Origin: Trichobilharzia regenti | Lineage: Eukaryota; Platyhelminthes; Trematoda; Strigeidida; Schistosomatidae | Reading direction: 5' to 3' | Length of the DNA: 64,000 bases | NCBI GenBank assembly: GCA_944472135.2 | Contig: OX235268.1 | Coordinates: 13,708,589 to 13,772,588 of the forward strand | In this document: in pieces, positions 10,430 to 19,455 of the stretch | Layout of the letters: every line of letters begins with the position of its first letter | Position numbering within the stretch: position 1 is the stretch's first letter | Program-made: the position numbers and the translations under genes | Notes under the pieces: generated by a model | The model's database searches: none | What the model was told of the DNA's origin: nothing | The model's input: the letters and a program-made list of their open reading frames with translations, nothing else

Positions 10430-11400
10430 AACGTATTTCTTTTGGATACATAGCGTGGGTTGAGCTTTTAGATAGCCAGTGCCTCGGCTAGGCCCAGATG
10501 TCTTAATTTCACTCCCTTTAACAGGTTTGATTTTCCGAATGGTACTGAATGTCCTGAATTGTTCAGATATTCTGTCACTGAACTACATACACGTTTTCGA
10601 TCTCCTTTTCCTAGCCAGGCTGTGTTCTTGAGCGCCTTTTTCAAGTTGACGCATCACACGGCCGATGTACTCAGCTCCGCAAGAGCAAGTAAACTGATAT
10701 ATGCACGTTGAAGTGGCTCAATGCGACAGTTTGTCTCTCGCGTCCCGGATGAATAATTTCTTGCAGGAAAATGTTAGTCGTAGGCTCGCGGCGAAACATA
10801 TCTTCTTCAGAGATCTGCAGAGGCGTTTACAAAGGATTTCTGCCTCAATGTCACCTTTGAATTCTAGATTAAGCAGAATTACCTTCTTCCGAACGGAGTG
10901 AACTTGCTCGGAAATCTTCTTTGATTTGAAGTTGTTGTCTATAAACCTAAGCGAAAACCGTTTTCCATCAGGGTTCTTCGAAAATCACTCAGTTCTTCAT
11001 CAATCACCTCAATGCTGCATATCTTCCGAATCCTCGAGAAAAGACCGTATATCAGGTTCCTCTTTGTGCTTAGGGGCACGAAGCTTTGAAAATTGATGGA
11101 TACCCAGTCCATGTAGGCTTTTTGTATATGGAACTTTTCAGAGAGTTGTCGGCGTTTCTTGTCATGTGGATGTCGAGGAAGTGGAACATTCCGTCGGATT
11201 CAGCTTCAAGAGTGAAGTAGATGTTTTGGTTGTCATTGTTGAATGTTTGAAGTAAGTTTTCAAGGTCCAGTTTCTCATCATAAATCATGAAAGTATCATT
11301 AATGTATGTCTTGTAAAGGTAGAGGTCGTTGATAGCTGATGATAAGGCTGGCCATAAAACAGTCGGCTAGGAGGGATACGAGTGGAGAGTCCACTGCTGC
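10430..11400 (-). pseudogene. PLE RT-GIY-YIG remnant
   Basis: Minus-strand fragments include FTLEAESDGMFHFLDIHMTR followed by SLKSSIYKKPTWTG (RT thumb region, compare FTLEMENESSIHFLDVNLSR) and, near 10620-10700, YQFTCSCGAEYIGRVMRQL (GIY-YIG core with the CSC pair and YIG kept). Stops and frameshifts separate these. The N-terminal part of the RT is not seen before the inverted repeat at 11411. Confidence 0.85.
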
Positions 11401-11519
11401 GCCATCTGTTTTATTCGTCACATTAGTTATGATCCCACTAGATTTTTTATCCAAACATCCTGTCTATTTCTGTTATTTCTACATTTATAACCCCTAATTG
11501 GACAATATGTCAATCTTCC

Positions 11520-11584
11520 CAGTAAAAACAATATCGTTTTGTTTTTCATTCATTGGGAAATACAAAAAACCTTTATTATAATGA
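11520..11584 (+). mobile_element. PLE tail fragment starting at a hammerhead cleavage site
   Basis: AGTAAAAACAATATCG onward matches 5149-5210 and the minus strand of 55300-55343. It begins at the base following the predicted cleavage triplet of that ribozyme and lacks the ribozyme itself. Directly abuts the inverted-repeat end at 11518. Confidence 0.55.
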
Positions 11585-12189
11585 TGCTACTGTGTCTGAG
11601 TTCTATCTGTCCCCCTGTTTATTATGGCATTTAAATTCCTAATTGTAATTTTATTGATTTGACCCTTGACCAGAAATTATTCTGGAACTTTCCTATCCAT
11701 TTACATGATTCTGTAAGTTCCAGTCACAGACAGAATTGATCCAAACAAACATCGATCTGATTTTACCTCAGATTTGAAAGCAAATAGGCTCACATCTTCA
11801 TCGTGATTTTTATGAAACGTTTAATTCTATAAAATAATAAAGTTACGCCCTACACAAAACTCACCTTCTACTTATTCAAAGCAAACAAAAAGTTATGACT
11901 TCGTTATGCACCTAGGCTAGATACTTCAGAGGTATGGATGAAAAGTGAAGGTAAACTGTAATTCTGGGCCACAGAATGTCTGTCATTTTATTAGAAAAAC
12001 AAACCGAAAATTTCTATTTGTCACGCCAAAATTCTTCCTAGTTCTAGAATATAGAATAACTATTCTGAAATCAGTTGTTGTGTCTAACTTTATTTTTTCT
12101 CGTTACCATAATTTCTGAGAACTTTCACATGTTACTGTTCCCCAACTACATTTACTAATAGTTTAACCATGACTTTTGAGAATTCTCCT
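11585..12189. other. No recognised gene; holds one copy of a 90-bp unknown repeat
   Basis: Mostly unassigned. The piece 12110-12200 resembles 13470-13560 (see findings); otherwise nothing identifiable. Confidence 0.45.
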
Positions 12190-13470
12190 GAATATCTTGT
12201 CTACCCCAAGCAAAATGCTAAGCCGCATCATCCTGGAGAGAATCAAACTTCAGTCGGGACAGGGTGGAACAAGTCATTTATCAATCAAATCGCATCACTA
12301 CATATCATCATTGAAAAGAGCTTGAAATGGTAGTCAGCTCTCTATCTCAACTTCATCGACTTTGAAAAAGCCTTCTACAGCGTCGATCAAGAGGCCACCA
12401 ATAATTATACACCTCATCCAACAGTTTTGTAGGATAATGCTGCACGCCATGTAATCCACAACGGATAATTCATGGAGTCCTTTGAAGTGAAGACGGGAGT
12501 AAGACAAGCTGGCTGCCTACTACCTACAATCATCTTTCTGATTGTGACAGACTGGATAATGTGACAGACACAGAGCTGGAAACCAAGAGACAGGCATAGA
12601 ATGGACCCATGTAGAAAACTTGGAGGATATGGATTTCGCCAATGATATATGTCTGATTCGCCACAAACAGGAGGATATGAAAATGGAGAGCAACAAGTTG
12701 GCGATAGGAGAAGCATCAGTGAAAGCGCTTCAGGTGAACAAAGGGAAAAGAGAGGTAGGCGATGAAGATTTCTGGCCAACAGTAACAACAGCAGACAACA
12801 GTCAGCCAGCATTAATGGGAGGAATATGAGAGAAGAAACCTCCTTTAAAACTACGAAGCAAAGTTTCCACTACAGGCGGACGGAACTGATCAGGATATCA
12901 AAGCAGCGAGGATCGATCGGGAAAGCAAGGCGAGCTTTCATCACTCTCATGTCTGTGTCAACACACCACACCACCACTAGACATGAAATATAAGGTCAGC
13001 ATTTTCAAATCTAATATGAAGTCATTGCTACTCACTACATGGATCAGAGACTAAATGCGTCACGAAGGGCACTTCGAACAAACTACAGACTTTCATCAAC
13101 AGTTGTCTTCACTCAGGACTACTGAAAATCAGATGGTCGGCAAAAAAAGCTCAGCAACAGGGATATGTGGGAAAGAACCACCCTAGCAGGAATTAATTGT
13201 GCGACAAATATGCAGGAGAAAATGGTGGTAGATTGACTATACACTGCAAAAACAAATCATCAAGTGAAATCACACACAAGGCCATTGTTCGAGTCGAACT
13301 GGAACAGTAAGCAGCGAGTTGGTCGTCATCATGAGGGTGACATGGGGAAAGTCATGTAAAGGGAAGATAAAAGCTTGTGGGCAGACGCGGAGCTAGGTAT
13401 AAACGTTGCCGGAGAACCGAACTCAATGGAGACGCGTAGCTGAAGTCATATAATAAATAATAATTTTTCC
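12190..13470 (+). pseudogene. RTE-like non-LTR retrotransposon remnant (RT domain to 3' end)
   Basis: Recognisable plus-strand pieces, in several frames, are LNFIDFEKAFYSVDQE (RT motif with catalytic Asp), VKTGVRQAGCLL, and LEDMDFANDICLI (a decayed FADD box, so the catalytic pair is lost). Later come pieces matching the intact-like 3' region at 35.4 kb (GTAAGCAGCGAGTTGGTCG, GTGGGCAGACGCGGAGC). It ends in an ATAATAAATAATAAT tail, as expected for this class. Full of stops. No endonuclease domain is present. Confidence 0.8.
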
Positions 13471-14200
13471 GTAATTTCTAAGCACATGGTACCGTTCTCC
13501 GAAATAATTTTACTGATAATTTAACAACGGCTGCTCAGAATTTTCCTGTTTATCTTCATAATTATATTTGGTCTAGTCACGAGCTGACATCTCTGAGTAT
13601 TGGACAGTTGTTCCACCCTAGTCTATCGGGAATTTTCGGCAGCACTCAATATATATATATATATATCAGTAAAGGATCAATCAGTTTCTGAAGAGATCAC
13701 ATTTCTTCACCTTTGCTTTTGTTTAAAGCTCGCCCGTTTAAGCCAATAATAATATCATATAAAGACATGCATTCAAAAGAACAAAAGTGTAATTATTGGC
13801 ATTATACACGAAACGATAGACAATATGTGTCTAATTTAACCATGGTTCATTTGTCACGGAAAATAATCTACCCAGATTTTGATCAGTCAAGCAAATGAAA
13901 ACAAATCTGATCAGTCATTATATTAAACTAATAAGTCGTCCATATAAATATATGTCACGAGAATACTGCTTACCTCCACCTAATGGAAAAAATAGTCAAA
14001 TTCCTACTCTCAGTCCAATTTATGTAATTCAACTGAACCTATAACGGACAATTTATTAAACGGTAGTTCGAATGATAATGTTATAAAGCTGGTGCATTTA
14101 TTCACCATGAATGTAAAAATATGATTCCTCATACATATATATATATAGCTATGTTGTGAGTGATGAAATGGTGGATATTCATACCTCATTACGACGAAAT
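13471..14200. other. Unassigned AT-rich spacer with TA microsatellite
   Basis: 13470-13560 repeats 12110-12200 imperfectly. A (TA)n tract lies at about 13650-13666. The rest shows nothing recognisable. Confidence 0.5.
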
Positions 14201-14870
14201 TGTTTGACATCTTTTAAAAGGATTGTTACTGAACGAAAAGAATATTCATCTCGACAACCAGGTCTTGATCAGGTTCCACAGTTATATTCAAATACATAAC
14301 AGTGAGTTGATTAGTGCTGTTACCAATATTAATGTTGTTAAAATATCAATAGATTACAGTTCAACAGTATCAACATAAAAGTGCACGGAATGAAAATCAT
14401 AAAAGTTAGGGAAGATAATAATACAAATTCATGAATTTCTAGTCTCTACTGAAGGCCGGCTAGGTTAATGTTAGTGGCTAGCTGGACTTGCTCCTTTTAC
14501 ACATAATTCAATGGTTGTTTCACACGAATTGCAATAGCCCCTGTTGTCTGGAGCATGCGGTACCTGGATGTCTATGGCAAGCTGTTAGGTACAGGCTAGA
14601 TGATTAAGAAGGATTCTTCAATGCTGGCTTTGTGGCCGGCCGGCAGGTTTAGACCAAGTGATCTAAAATAGAGCTGTGGACGGTGTTTACTCCACTTTTA
14701 TTTAGCCATATTGGGATATGTTCTCCAGCAAGAAAATAAGGTTCCTAGAGCAACGGCTAATTAAACTCGCTCCACCACAAGCGGAGTCGAATTGGTAGAT
14801 ACAGTTGAGAGTGGCTAATCTAGGCACTTCATCTTTCAATTGAAGAATCACCATCGGTCGTGTACACAAC
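14201..14870 (-). pseudogene. PLE C-terminus and tail remnant, minus copy
   Basis: About 14440-14870 is the inverted counterpart of 7300-7560 and 14932-15170: GAAGGCCGGC then TTTCACACGAATTGCAATAG on plus equals AIAIRVK-type coding on minus. 14201-14440 is probable tail. With the plus copy at 14932 it forms an inverted pair about 60 bases apart. Confidence 0.7.
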
Positions 14871-14931
14871 ATGACTTGTAGTCTACGAGCATTAAACGTT
14901 CTTTGAAAAGATTTTCCAAACTTCTAAGTAA

Positions 14932-15410
14932 TTATTTCACTAGGTGTATAAACCGTCCAGCCACAGAATCAAGCATTGAAGAATCCTTCTCTATCATCTG
15001 CCCCGTAGCAAACAAATTGCCATAAACATTCAGGTGCCGAGTGCTCCAAACTTCAGAGGCTATCGCAATTCGCGTGAAACAACCAGTGTTGTATGTGCAG
15101 AGGAAGCAAGTCTGGCCAGCCACTATTATTGCACCATCCGGAATCCAGTGGAGACTATAAATTCATGAATTCTGTATTGTTATCTTTCCTAATTTTTCTG
15201 ACATTCAGTATATTGTTATGTTGATGCTACTGAACTATAATCCATTCATATTATTATTATTATTATTGATTCGATGTTATTTAAACAGCATTAATGTTGC
15301 TAATATCACTCATTCATTCATTCACTATTATGGATGTATATACAACTGAAAAACCTGGTGAACAGCAGGTTTTCAAAAATGTGAGTATTCTTTCTGTTCA
15401 GTAACCATTC
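14932..15410 (+). pseudogene. PLE C-terminus and tail remnant, plus copy
   Basis: 15061-15125 encodes AIAIRVKQPVLYVQRKQV, the PLE C-terminal segment, followed by the same AT-rich tail as at 7550-7800 (GTTATGTTGATGCTACTGAA, TATTTAAACAGC, then a CAGCAGGTTTTC hairpin). RT absent. Confidence 0.72.
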
Positions 15411-16139
15411 TTCAGAAAACTTTTTATTGCCATTTCTAATCAGTTAAAATATTCGGTATCTCATAACAATGATTATCAAATGTCAGAACTTTTTGTGGAA
15501 ACTTGTCAAGTTTAATTTCGTTTTCATTTATTCGACTTCATTATCGGCTCAGCTGTTTTTTATTTTCTGAAATGAGTGTCGATGAAGTTGGCATATTTAC
15601 TTATTCCTGGCTTCCAGGAATATGTTTTGTTGAATTCCCTAGGTGTGATGACAAAATTTACACAAAGCTCTTATACGACACTAAGTGTCTTCTGTAGACA
15701 ATTTCAAATTGCAAATTAAAACATTTGACAGTTTAATTGCGGTGTGAATGAGGAGTAATCTGCTTTTTAAATTGTTTTGAGCTGATGTTTCTGCTGAACT
15801 CAAGTTTGCTCACTCTTTAGAAGGCCAAAATTCCTTTGATGATATCTTATGGCATTCATATGCTACTTTGTCATTTATTGTGAGATAAGAAATATATATG
15901 TATATGTATATATGTATAAATGTCAGCATCGTTAACTCATCGTAGCTACTGTAACATTATTCGACAGTAAACTTACTGGCGTTTTCTTCATTCAAATGAA
16001 TCACAATAATTTGCTCAAACAATGAGATTGGAACCGCATTAAATATTGAACTATATCATATTCAAATTGTACTCTCAAATAAAGGGGAATGCTTATTGTT
16101 TTCATTAAGGCATTTAGACATTATAGACATTGAAAATGA
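15411..16139. other. No recognisable feature
   Basis: AT-rich spacer with a short ATATGTATATGTATAT run at about 15893-15915; no gene identified. Confidence 0.5.
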
Positions 16140-16765
16140 GCCCCACAAAAATTTGTCTCATAGCTTGTTCGAGGGTTGAAATACTACCCAGACACCAAGA
16201 CCGAAGCAGGTAGTTGTCTTGCCGAACATTTTTGATCCTTGTACCTACGATTAAAAGACGAAATTCTATGGGACTCTACTTCAAACTGTATCTACAAGTT
16301 CACCTGCATCTGCTGTGACACCTATATAAGTAGAACCAACAGAATGTTCTAATGTCGTCGAAAAGAACATATTCAAAATGGCTACTAAATCATATAGAAA
16401 ATCCCAATGCGATTAATCTGAATAGAAATCCAGCATCATCCGTTGCAAAACACTTATTAATGTCTGGTCACAAAATAAATATCAATACTGTTTCACAACT
16501 ATTTCACCTAACTCTAATTCAAGGTTTTTGAAGGTGATGGAAGCACTTTGGGAATTAACCACATACAGCCTAAACTGTGTGTACATTTACTACATGACCT
16601 ATTTAAATATGACTGGTCATTAGTATGTACTGTTGTTTGTTTTATTTAACTGAGTAATTGTCATGAACTTTATTTTATTATTGTTAACCATGTTAGTAGT
16701 TATAAATCGGTTGTAAAGAAACTACGAAATGATGTCATCTTCACGAAACGTGTCTTCTAAATGCC
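16140..16765 (+). pseudogene. Old PLE GIY-YIG remnant, target of the young PLE
   Basis: Plus-strand pieces include YKFTCICCD near 16297, a RTNRMF-like helix, and SSVAKHLLMSGHKI at about 16437 (compare RSAIIEHLVENDHPI). It is the nuclease end of another PLE family with stops, followed by its AT-rich tail. The young element inserted into that tail at 16766. Confidence 0.72.
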
Positions 16766-16775
16766 TTATTCAAAT

Positions 16776-17158
16776 TTATCAGAAGTTATATCCGGTGAGG
16801 GAATTGAATCTTAGGTGTGAATACATAAAATAATAATAATAATCATATGAAGTTCAATTAAAACTAAAATGTTTGTGATTATAATCGTAGTTAAATGTCA
16901 AGTGGCAAAGCAGATTAATGTCATATATAGAATAATTCATAGGAGGGATAGAACTTGAAAAAGGATGTGCAATTATAGGATTAGTAGGCAAATCGAATAA
17001 AACAAAAAACGTTACGTAATATTGTGTGAAATTTAATAGCATAGAATTTATCGTTGTAAAAAAAGAATTGATTTAGAATGACAAGTGGAACGAGTGAAAT
17101 AATACCGGGGACAGTTCAAAGTGAGAATAGTAATAATAACAATTGACATAATAAGGAA
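16776..17158 (-). repeat. Inverted copy of the PLE 3' tail forming the element's left end
   Basis: This stretch is the reverse complement of about 21964-22347 (and of 18984-19364) with very few differences. It ends on the left inside the element tail, before the hammerhead-like segment, and on the right joins the truncated ORF near a short shared AAACTAA-like stretch. It makes the whole insertion a foldback, with 383-bp arms about 4.8 kb apart. Such 5' inverted extensions are typical of PLE insertions and are thought to come from priming or template switching during target-primed reverse transcription. Confidence 0.9.
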
Positions 17159-18893
17159 ACTAACTAAACAGCACAAAGAAGAACTTAAGCTTTTGACGCA
17201 TAACAGCGATATACTATTAACACGCCCTGACAAGGGTACAGGTGTTGTTATTATGGATCGAAAAGATTATATCGATAAAATGTCATGTCTACTTTCAGAC
17301 AGCAGTAAATTCTCGAAACCGAACGAGAAAAACAAGACGGAATTAATTGAGAAACAACTTACTGATACGTTAAAGAGAATGAAGAACAATCATCTCATTC
17401 GTGAAGAATTATACGAAAAGATCAGACCGACAGGATCTCTAATACCAAGACTGTATGGTCTACCGAAAATACACAAAGCTGGAGTTCCACTTCGCCCTAT
17501 CTTGGATATGTCTGGATCGCCCTATCATCCAGTAGCTGGGTGGTTAGCTGAAATCCTCGAACCAGTCAGGGGGCAACTATCTAATCATTCCCTTCGGGAC
17601 ACCTTCCAATTTGTTGAATGTATACAGGATATAAATGCGTCGAATAAACAAATGTTGTCTTTGGATGTAGAATCCTTATTTACGAACGTTCCACTGACAG
17701 AGACCATATGTTTTATATGCAAATATATTGAAGACAACAAATTGAACATAGGGATACCTACTACAGATCTTAAAGAACTACTTTTGAGATGTACATTGAA
17801 TGTACAGTTTACTTTCAATGAAACAATCTACAGGCAGAAGGATGGTATTGCGATGGGTTCTCCCTTGGGTCCTCTCCTTGCAGACGTTTTTATGTCCAGT
17901 CTAGAAAATGGTTCCCTGAAGCCTATGATCCAAAGCTTTCAAATATATAAAAGGTATGTAGATGACACCTTTATTATTTGTAATATTGATTGTGACCTGA
18001 ATAATATATTAAGTGTATTTAATGATTGCCATCCTGCGATAAAATTCACACTCGAAATGGAGAACGAGTCTAGCATTCATTTCCTCGATGTGAACTTATC
18101 AAGAAGGACCGATGGAACTCTGAAGAGATCGATTTATCGTAGGCTGTTATGGAATGGTCAACTGACAAATTTCTATAGCTGGGTACCTATTGGTCGTAAA
18201 CGAAACCTGGTCCGGTCGCTTGCCACTCGTATTCGGCGCATATGTAGCACTGATACTGTGGAAGATGAGTTATACACTTTGAGGAAAATCCTAATGGAAA
18301 ATGGATTTCCACCACGTTTTATAGATAAGAATATACATTCAAAGCCTACAAAACGTGACTTATCAACCGCTCCCAAGAAAATACTTTACATGAGCTTAGA
18401 ATTCAAAGGGGACTTAGCTTCCGATATCATGAAACGAAGGATATCACAGTCCCTGAAAAGAACATTCCCTGCTGCCTCCCTGAGAATAGCTTTTACTAGC
18501 CGACCATTATTGTTCAATAACCTGAAGGACAAGATCCCAATGTTGACCAACTCTATGTGCGTTTATCAATTCACCTGCTCTTGTGGAGCTAGGTATATCG
18601 GTCGTTCGACTCGAGTTTTGTCCAAGAGGGTGCAAGAACATTATCCTGCATGGCTACGAAAAGGTGGAAGTGGAGCAATAAGAAGCGCGATCATAGAACA
18701 TCTGGTCGAAAATGATCACCCTATCTCTATAGCCTCCGCCTTTAAAGTCATCTACAAGGCAAAGAGCAATCTACCTAAATCCCTACGTACCCGACTCATC
18801 TGTATTGCTGAAGCTTTGGCTATCGAAACAGAAAAGCCAGATCTCTGTGTACAGAAAAAGTTCGTTCAACCCCTCCAACTTTCATGGTCTTAA
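17121..18893 (+). CDS. 5'-truncated copy of the same PLE ORF (RT + GIY-YIG), 590 codons
   Basis: From base 17163 this matches the downstream full-length ORF from residue 230 onward, keeping the whole RT catalytic core (YVDD at about 17955-17966) and the whole GIY-YIG domain. The missing part is the N-terminal 229 residues. The first 14 or so codons come from the inverted tail, which by chance supplies an in-frame ATG at 17121, so the frame is open across the junction. Compared with the full copy I see two amino-acid changes (CDLNN against CNLNN, NDCH against NECH) and a few silent ones. In PLEs the upstream partial copy usually serves as a promoter-bearing pseudo-LTR rather than a source of enzyme. 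I infer that this copy does not make a working protein, but it has no stop codon that would prevent translation. Confidence 0.85.
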   Translation: MRIVIITIDIIRKLTKQHKEELKLLTHNSDILLTRPDKGTGVVIMDRKDYIDKMSCLLSDSSKFSKPNEKNKTELIEKQLTDTLKRMKNNHLIREELYEKIRPTGSLIPRLYGLPKIHKAGVPLRPILDMSGSPYHPVAGWLAEILEPVRGQLSNHSLRDTFQFVECIQDINASNKQMLSLDVESLFTNVPLTETICFICKYIEDNKLNIGIPTTDLKELLLRCTLNVQFTFNETIYRQKDGIAMGSPLGPLLADVFMSSLENGSLKPMIQSFQIYKRYVDDTFIICNIDCDLNNILSVFNDCHPAIKFTLEMENESSIHFLDVNLSRRTDGTLKRSIYRRLLWNGQLTNFYSWVPIGRKRNLVRSLATRIRRICSTDTVEDELYTLRKILMENGFPPRFIDKNIHSKPTKRDLSTAPKKILYMSLEFKGDLASDIMKRRISQSLKRTFPAASLRIAFTSRPLLFNNLKDKIPMLTNSMCVYQFTCSCGARYIGRSTRVLSKRVQEHYPAWLRKGGSGAIRSAIIEHLVENDHPISIASAFKVIYKAKSNLPKSLRTRLICIAEALAIETEKPDLCVQKKFVQPLQLSWS

Positions 18894-19455
18894 TCCCTCT
18901 ATGCTAAAATATGGTAATCCCCAATCATATTTTAGCTCTACCAATTTTTCATTTTTCATTTTGTCTATTCAATTTGTATACTTTTCCTTATTAAGTCAAT
19001 TGTTATTATTACTATTCTCACTTTGAACTGTCCCCGGTATTATTTCACTTGTTCCACTTGTCATTCTAAATCAATTCTTTTTTACAACGATAAATTCTAT
19101 GCTATTAAATTTCACACAATATTACGTAACGTTTTTGTTTTATTCGATTTGCCTACTAATCCTATAATTGCACATCCTTTTTCAAGTTCTATCCCTCCTA
19201 TGAATTATTCTATATATGACATTAATCTGCTTTGCCACTTGACATTTAACTACGATTATAATCACAAACATTTTAGTTTTAATTGAACTTCATATGATTA
19301 TTATTATTATTTTATGTATTCACACCTAAGATTCAATTCCCTCACCGGATATAACTTCTGATAAACCATATATATACGACTGTACAGCTTGATGATAAAT
19401 TCGTTGAAAAGAGTCTCTTCGCTGAATCACTTGTTTTGATTTTCTAAATGTTACA
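18894..19455 (+). repeat. PLE 3' UTR / pseudo-LTR junction between the two tandem units
   Basis: Non-coding sequence after the stop of copy 1, running straight into the start codon of copy 2. It carries a TTA/ATT microsatellite (19296-19315) and a hammerhead-like motif (19385-19424). It must hold whatever drives expression of the downstream full-length ORF. No obvious TATA box at a usual position was identified. Confidence 0.8.
19385..19424 (+). ncRNA. Hammerhead-ribozyme-like motif at PLE unit junction
   Basis: Identical to the motif at 22368-22407. Its position 32 bases before the full-length ORF start means that cleavage would release an RNA whose 5' end lies just upstream of the ATG. Stem II is weak, as in the other copy. 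Confidence 0.5.

Larger units (their letters stand above)
9993..11518 (-). mobile_element. Degenerate minus-strand PLE with terminal inverted repeats
   Basis: The ends 9993-10100 and 11411-11518 are reverse complements of each other over about 108 bases with few changes. Between them, read on the minus strand, lie a PLE RT/GIY-YIG remnant (about 11400-10430) and its 3' tail (10430-9993). This is the same inverted-left-end plan as the young element at 16.8 kb, in a much older insertion. A family-C SINE scrap sits in the tail. Confidence 0.82.

Noticed and set aside
10750..10830. Plus-strand GGCGAAACATATC resembling a hammerhead 3' core
   Set aside because: Lies inside PLE coding sequence on the other strand and has no matching upstream core or stem I.
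12414..12812. 132-codon minus-strand ORF
   Set aside because: Shadow of the plus-strand RTE RT remnant; no domain on the minus strand.
17585..17818. Minus-strand 77-codon ORF repeated at 20565-20798
   Set aside because: Shadow of the PLE RT frame on the opposite strand, identical in both copies only because the element is duplicated.
19023..19286. 87-codon ORF in the PLE tail, repeated at 22003-22266 and inverted at 16854-17042
   Set aside because: AT-rich tail sequence repeated three times with the element; no motif, no codon pattern, and no role known for a second small PLE ORF there.
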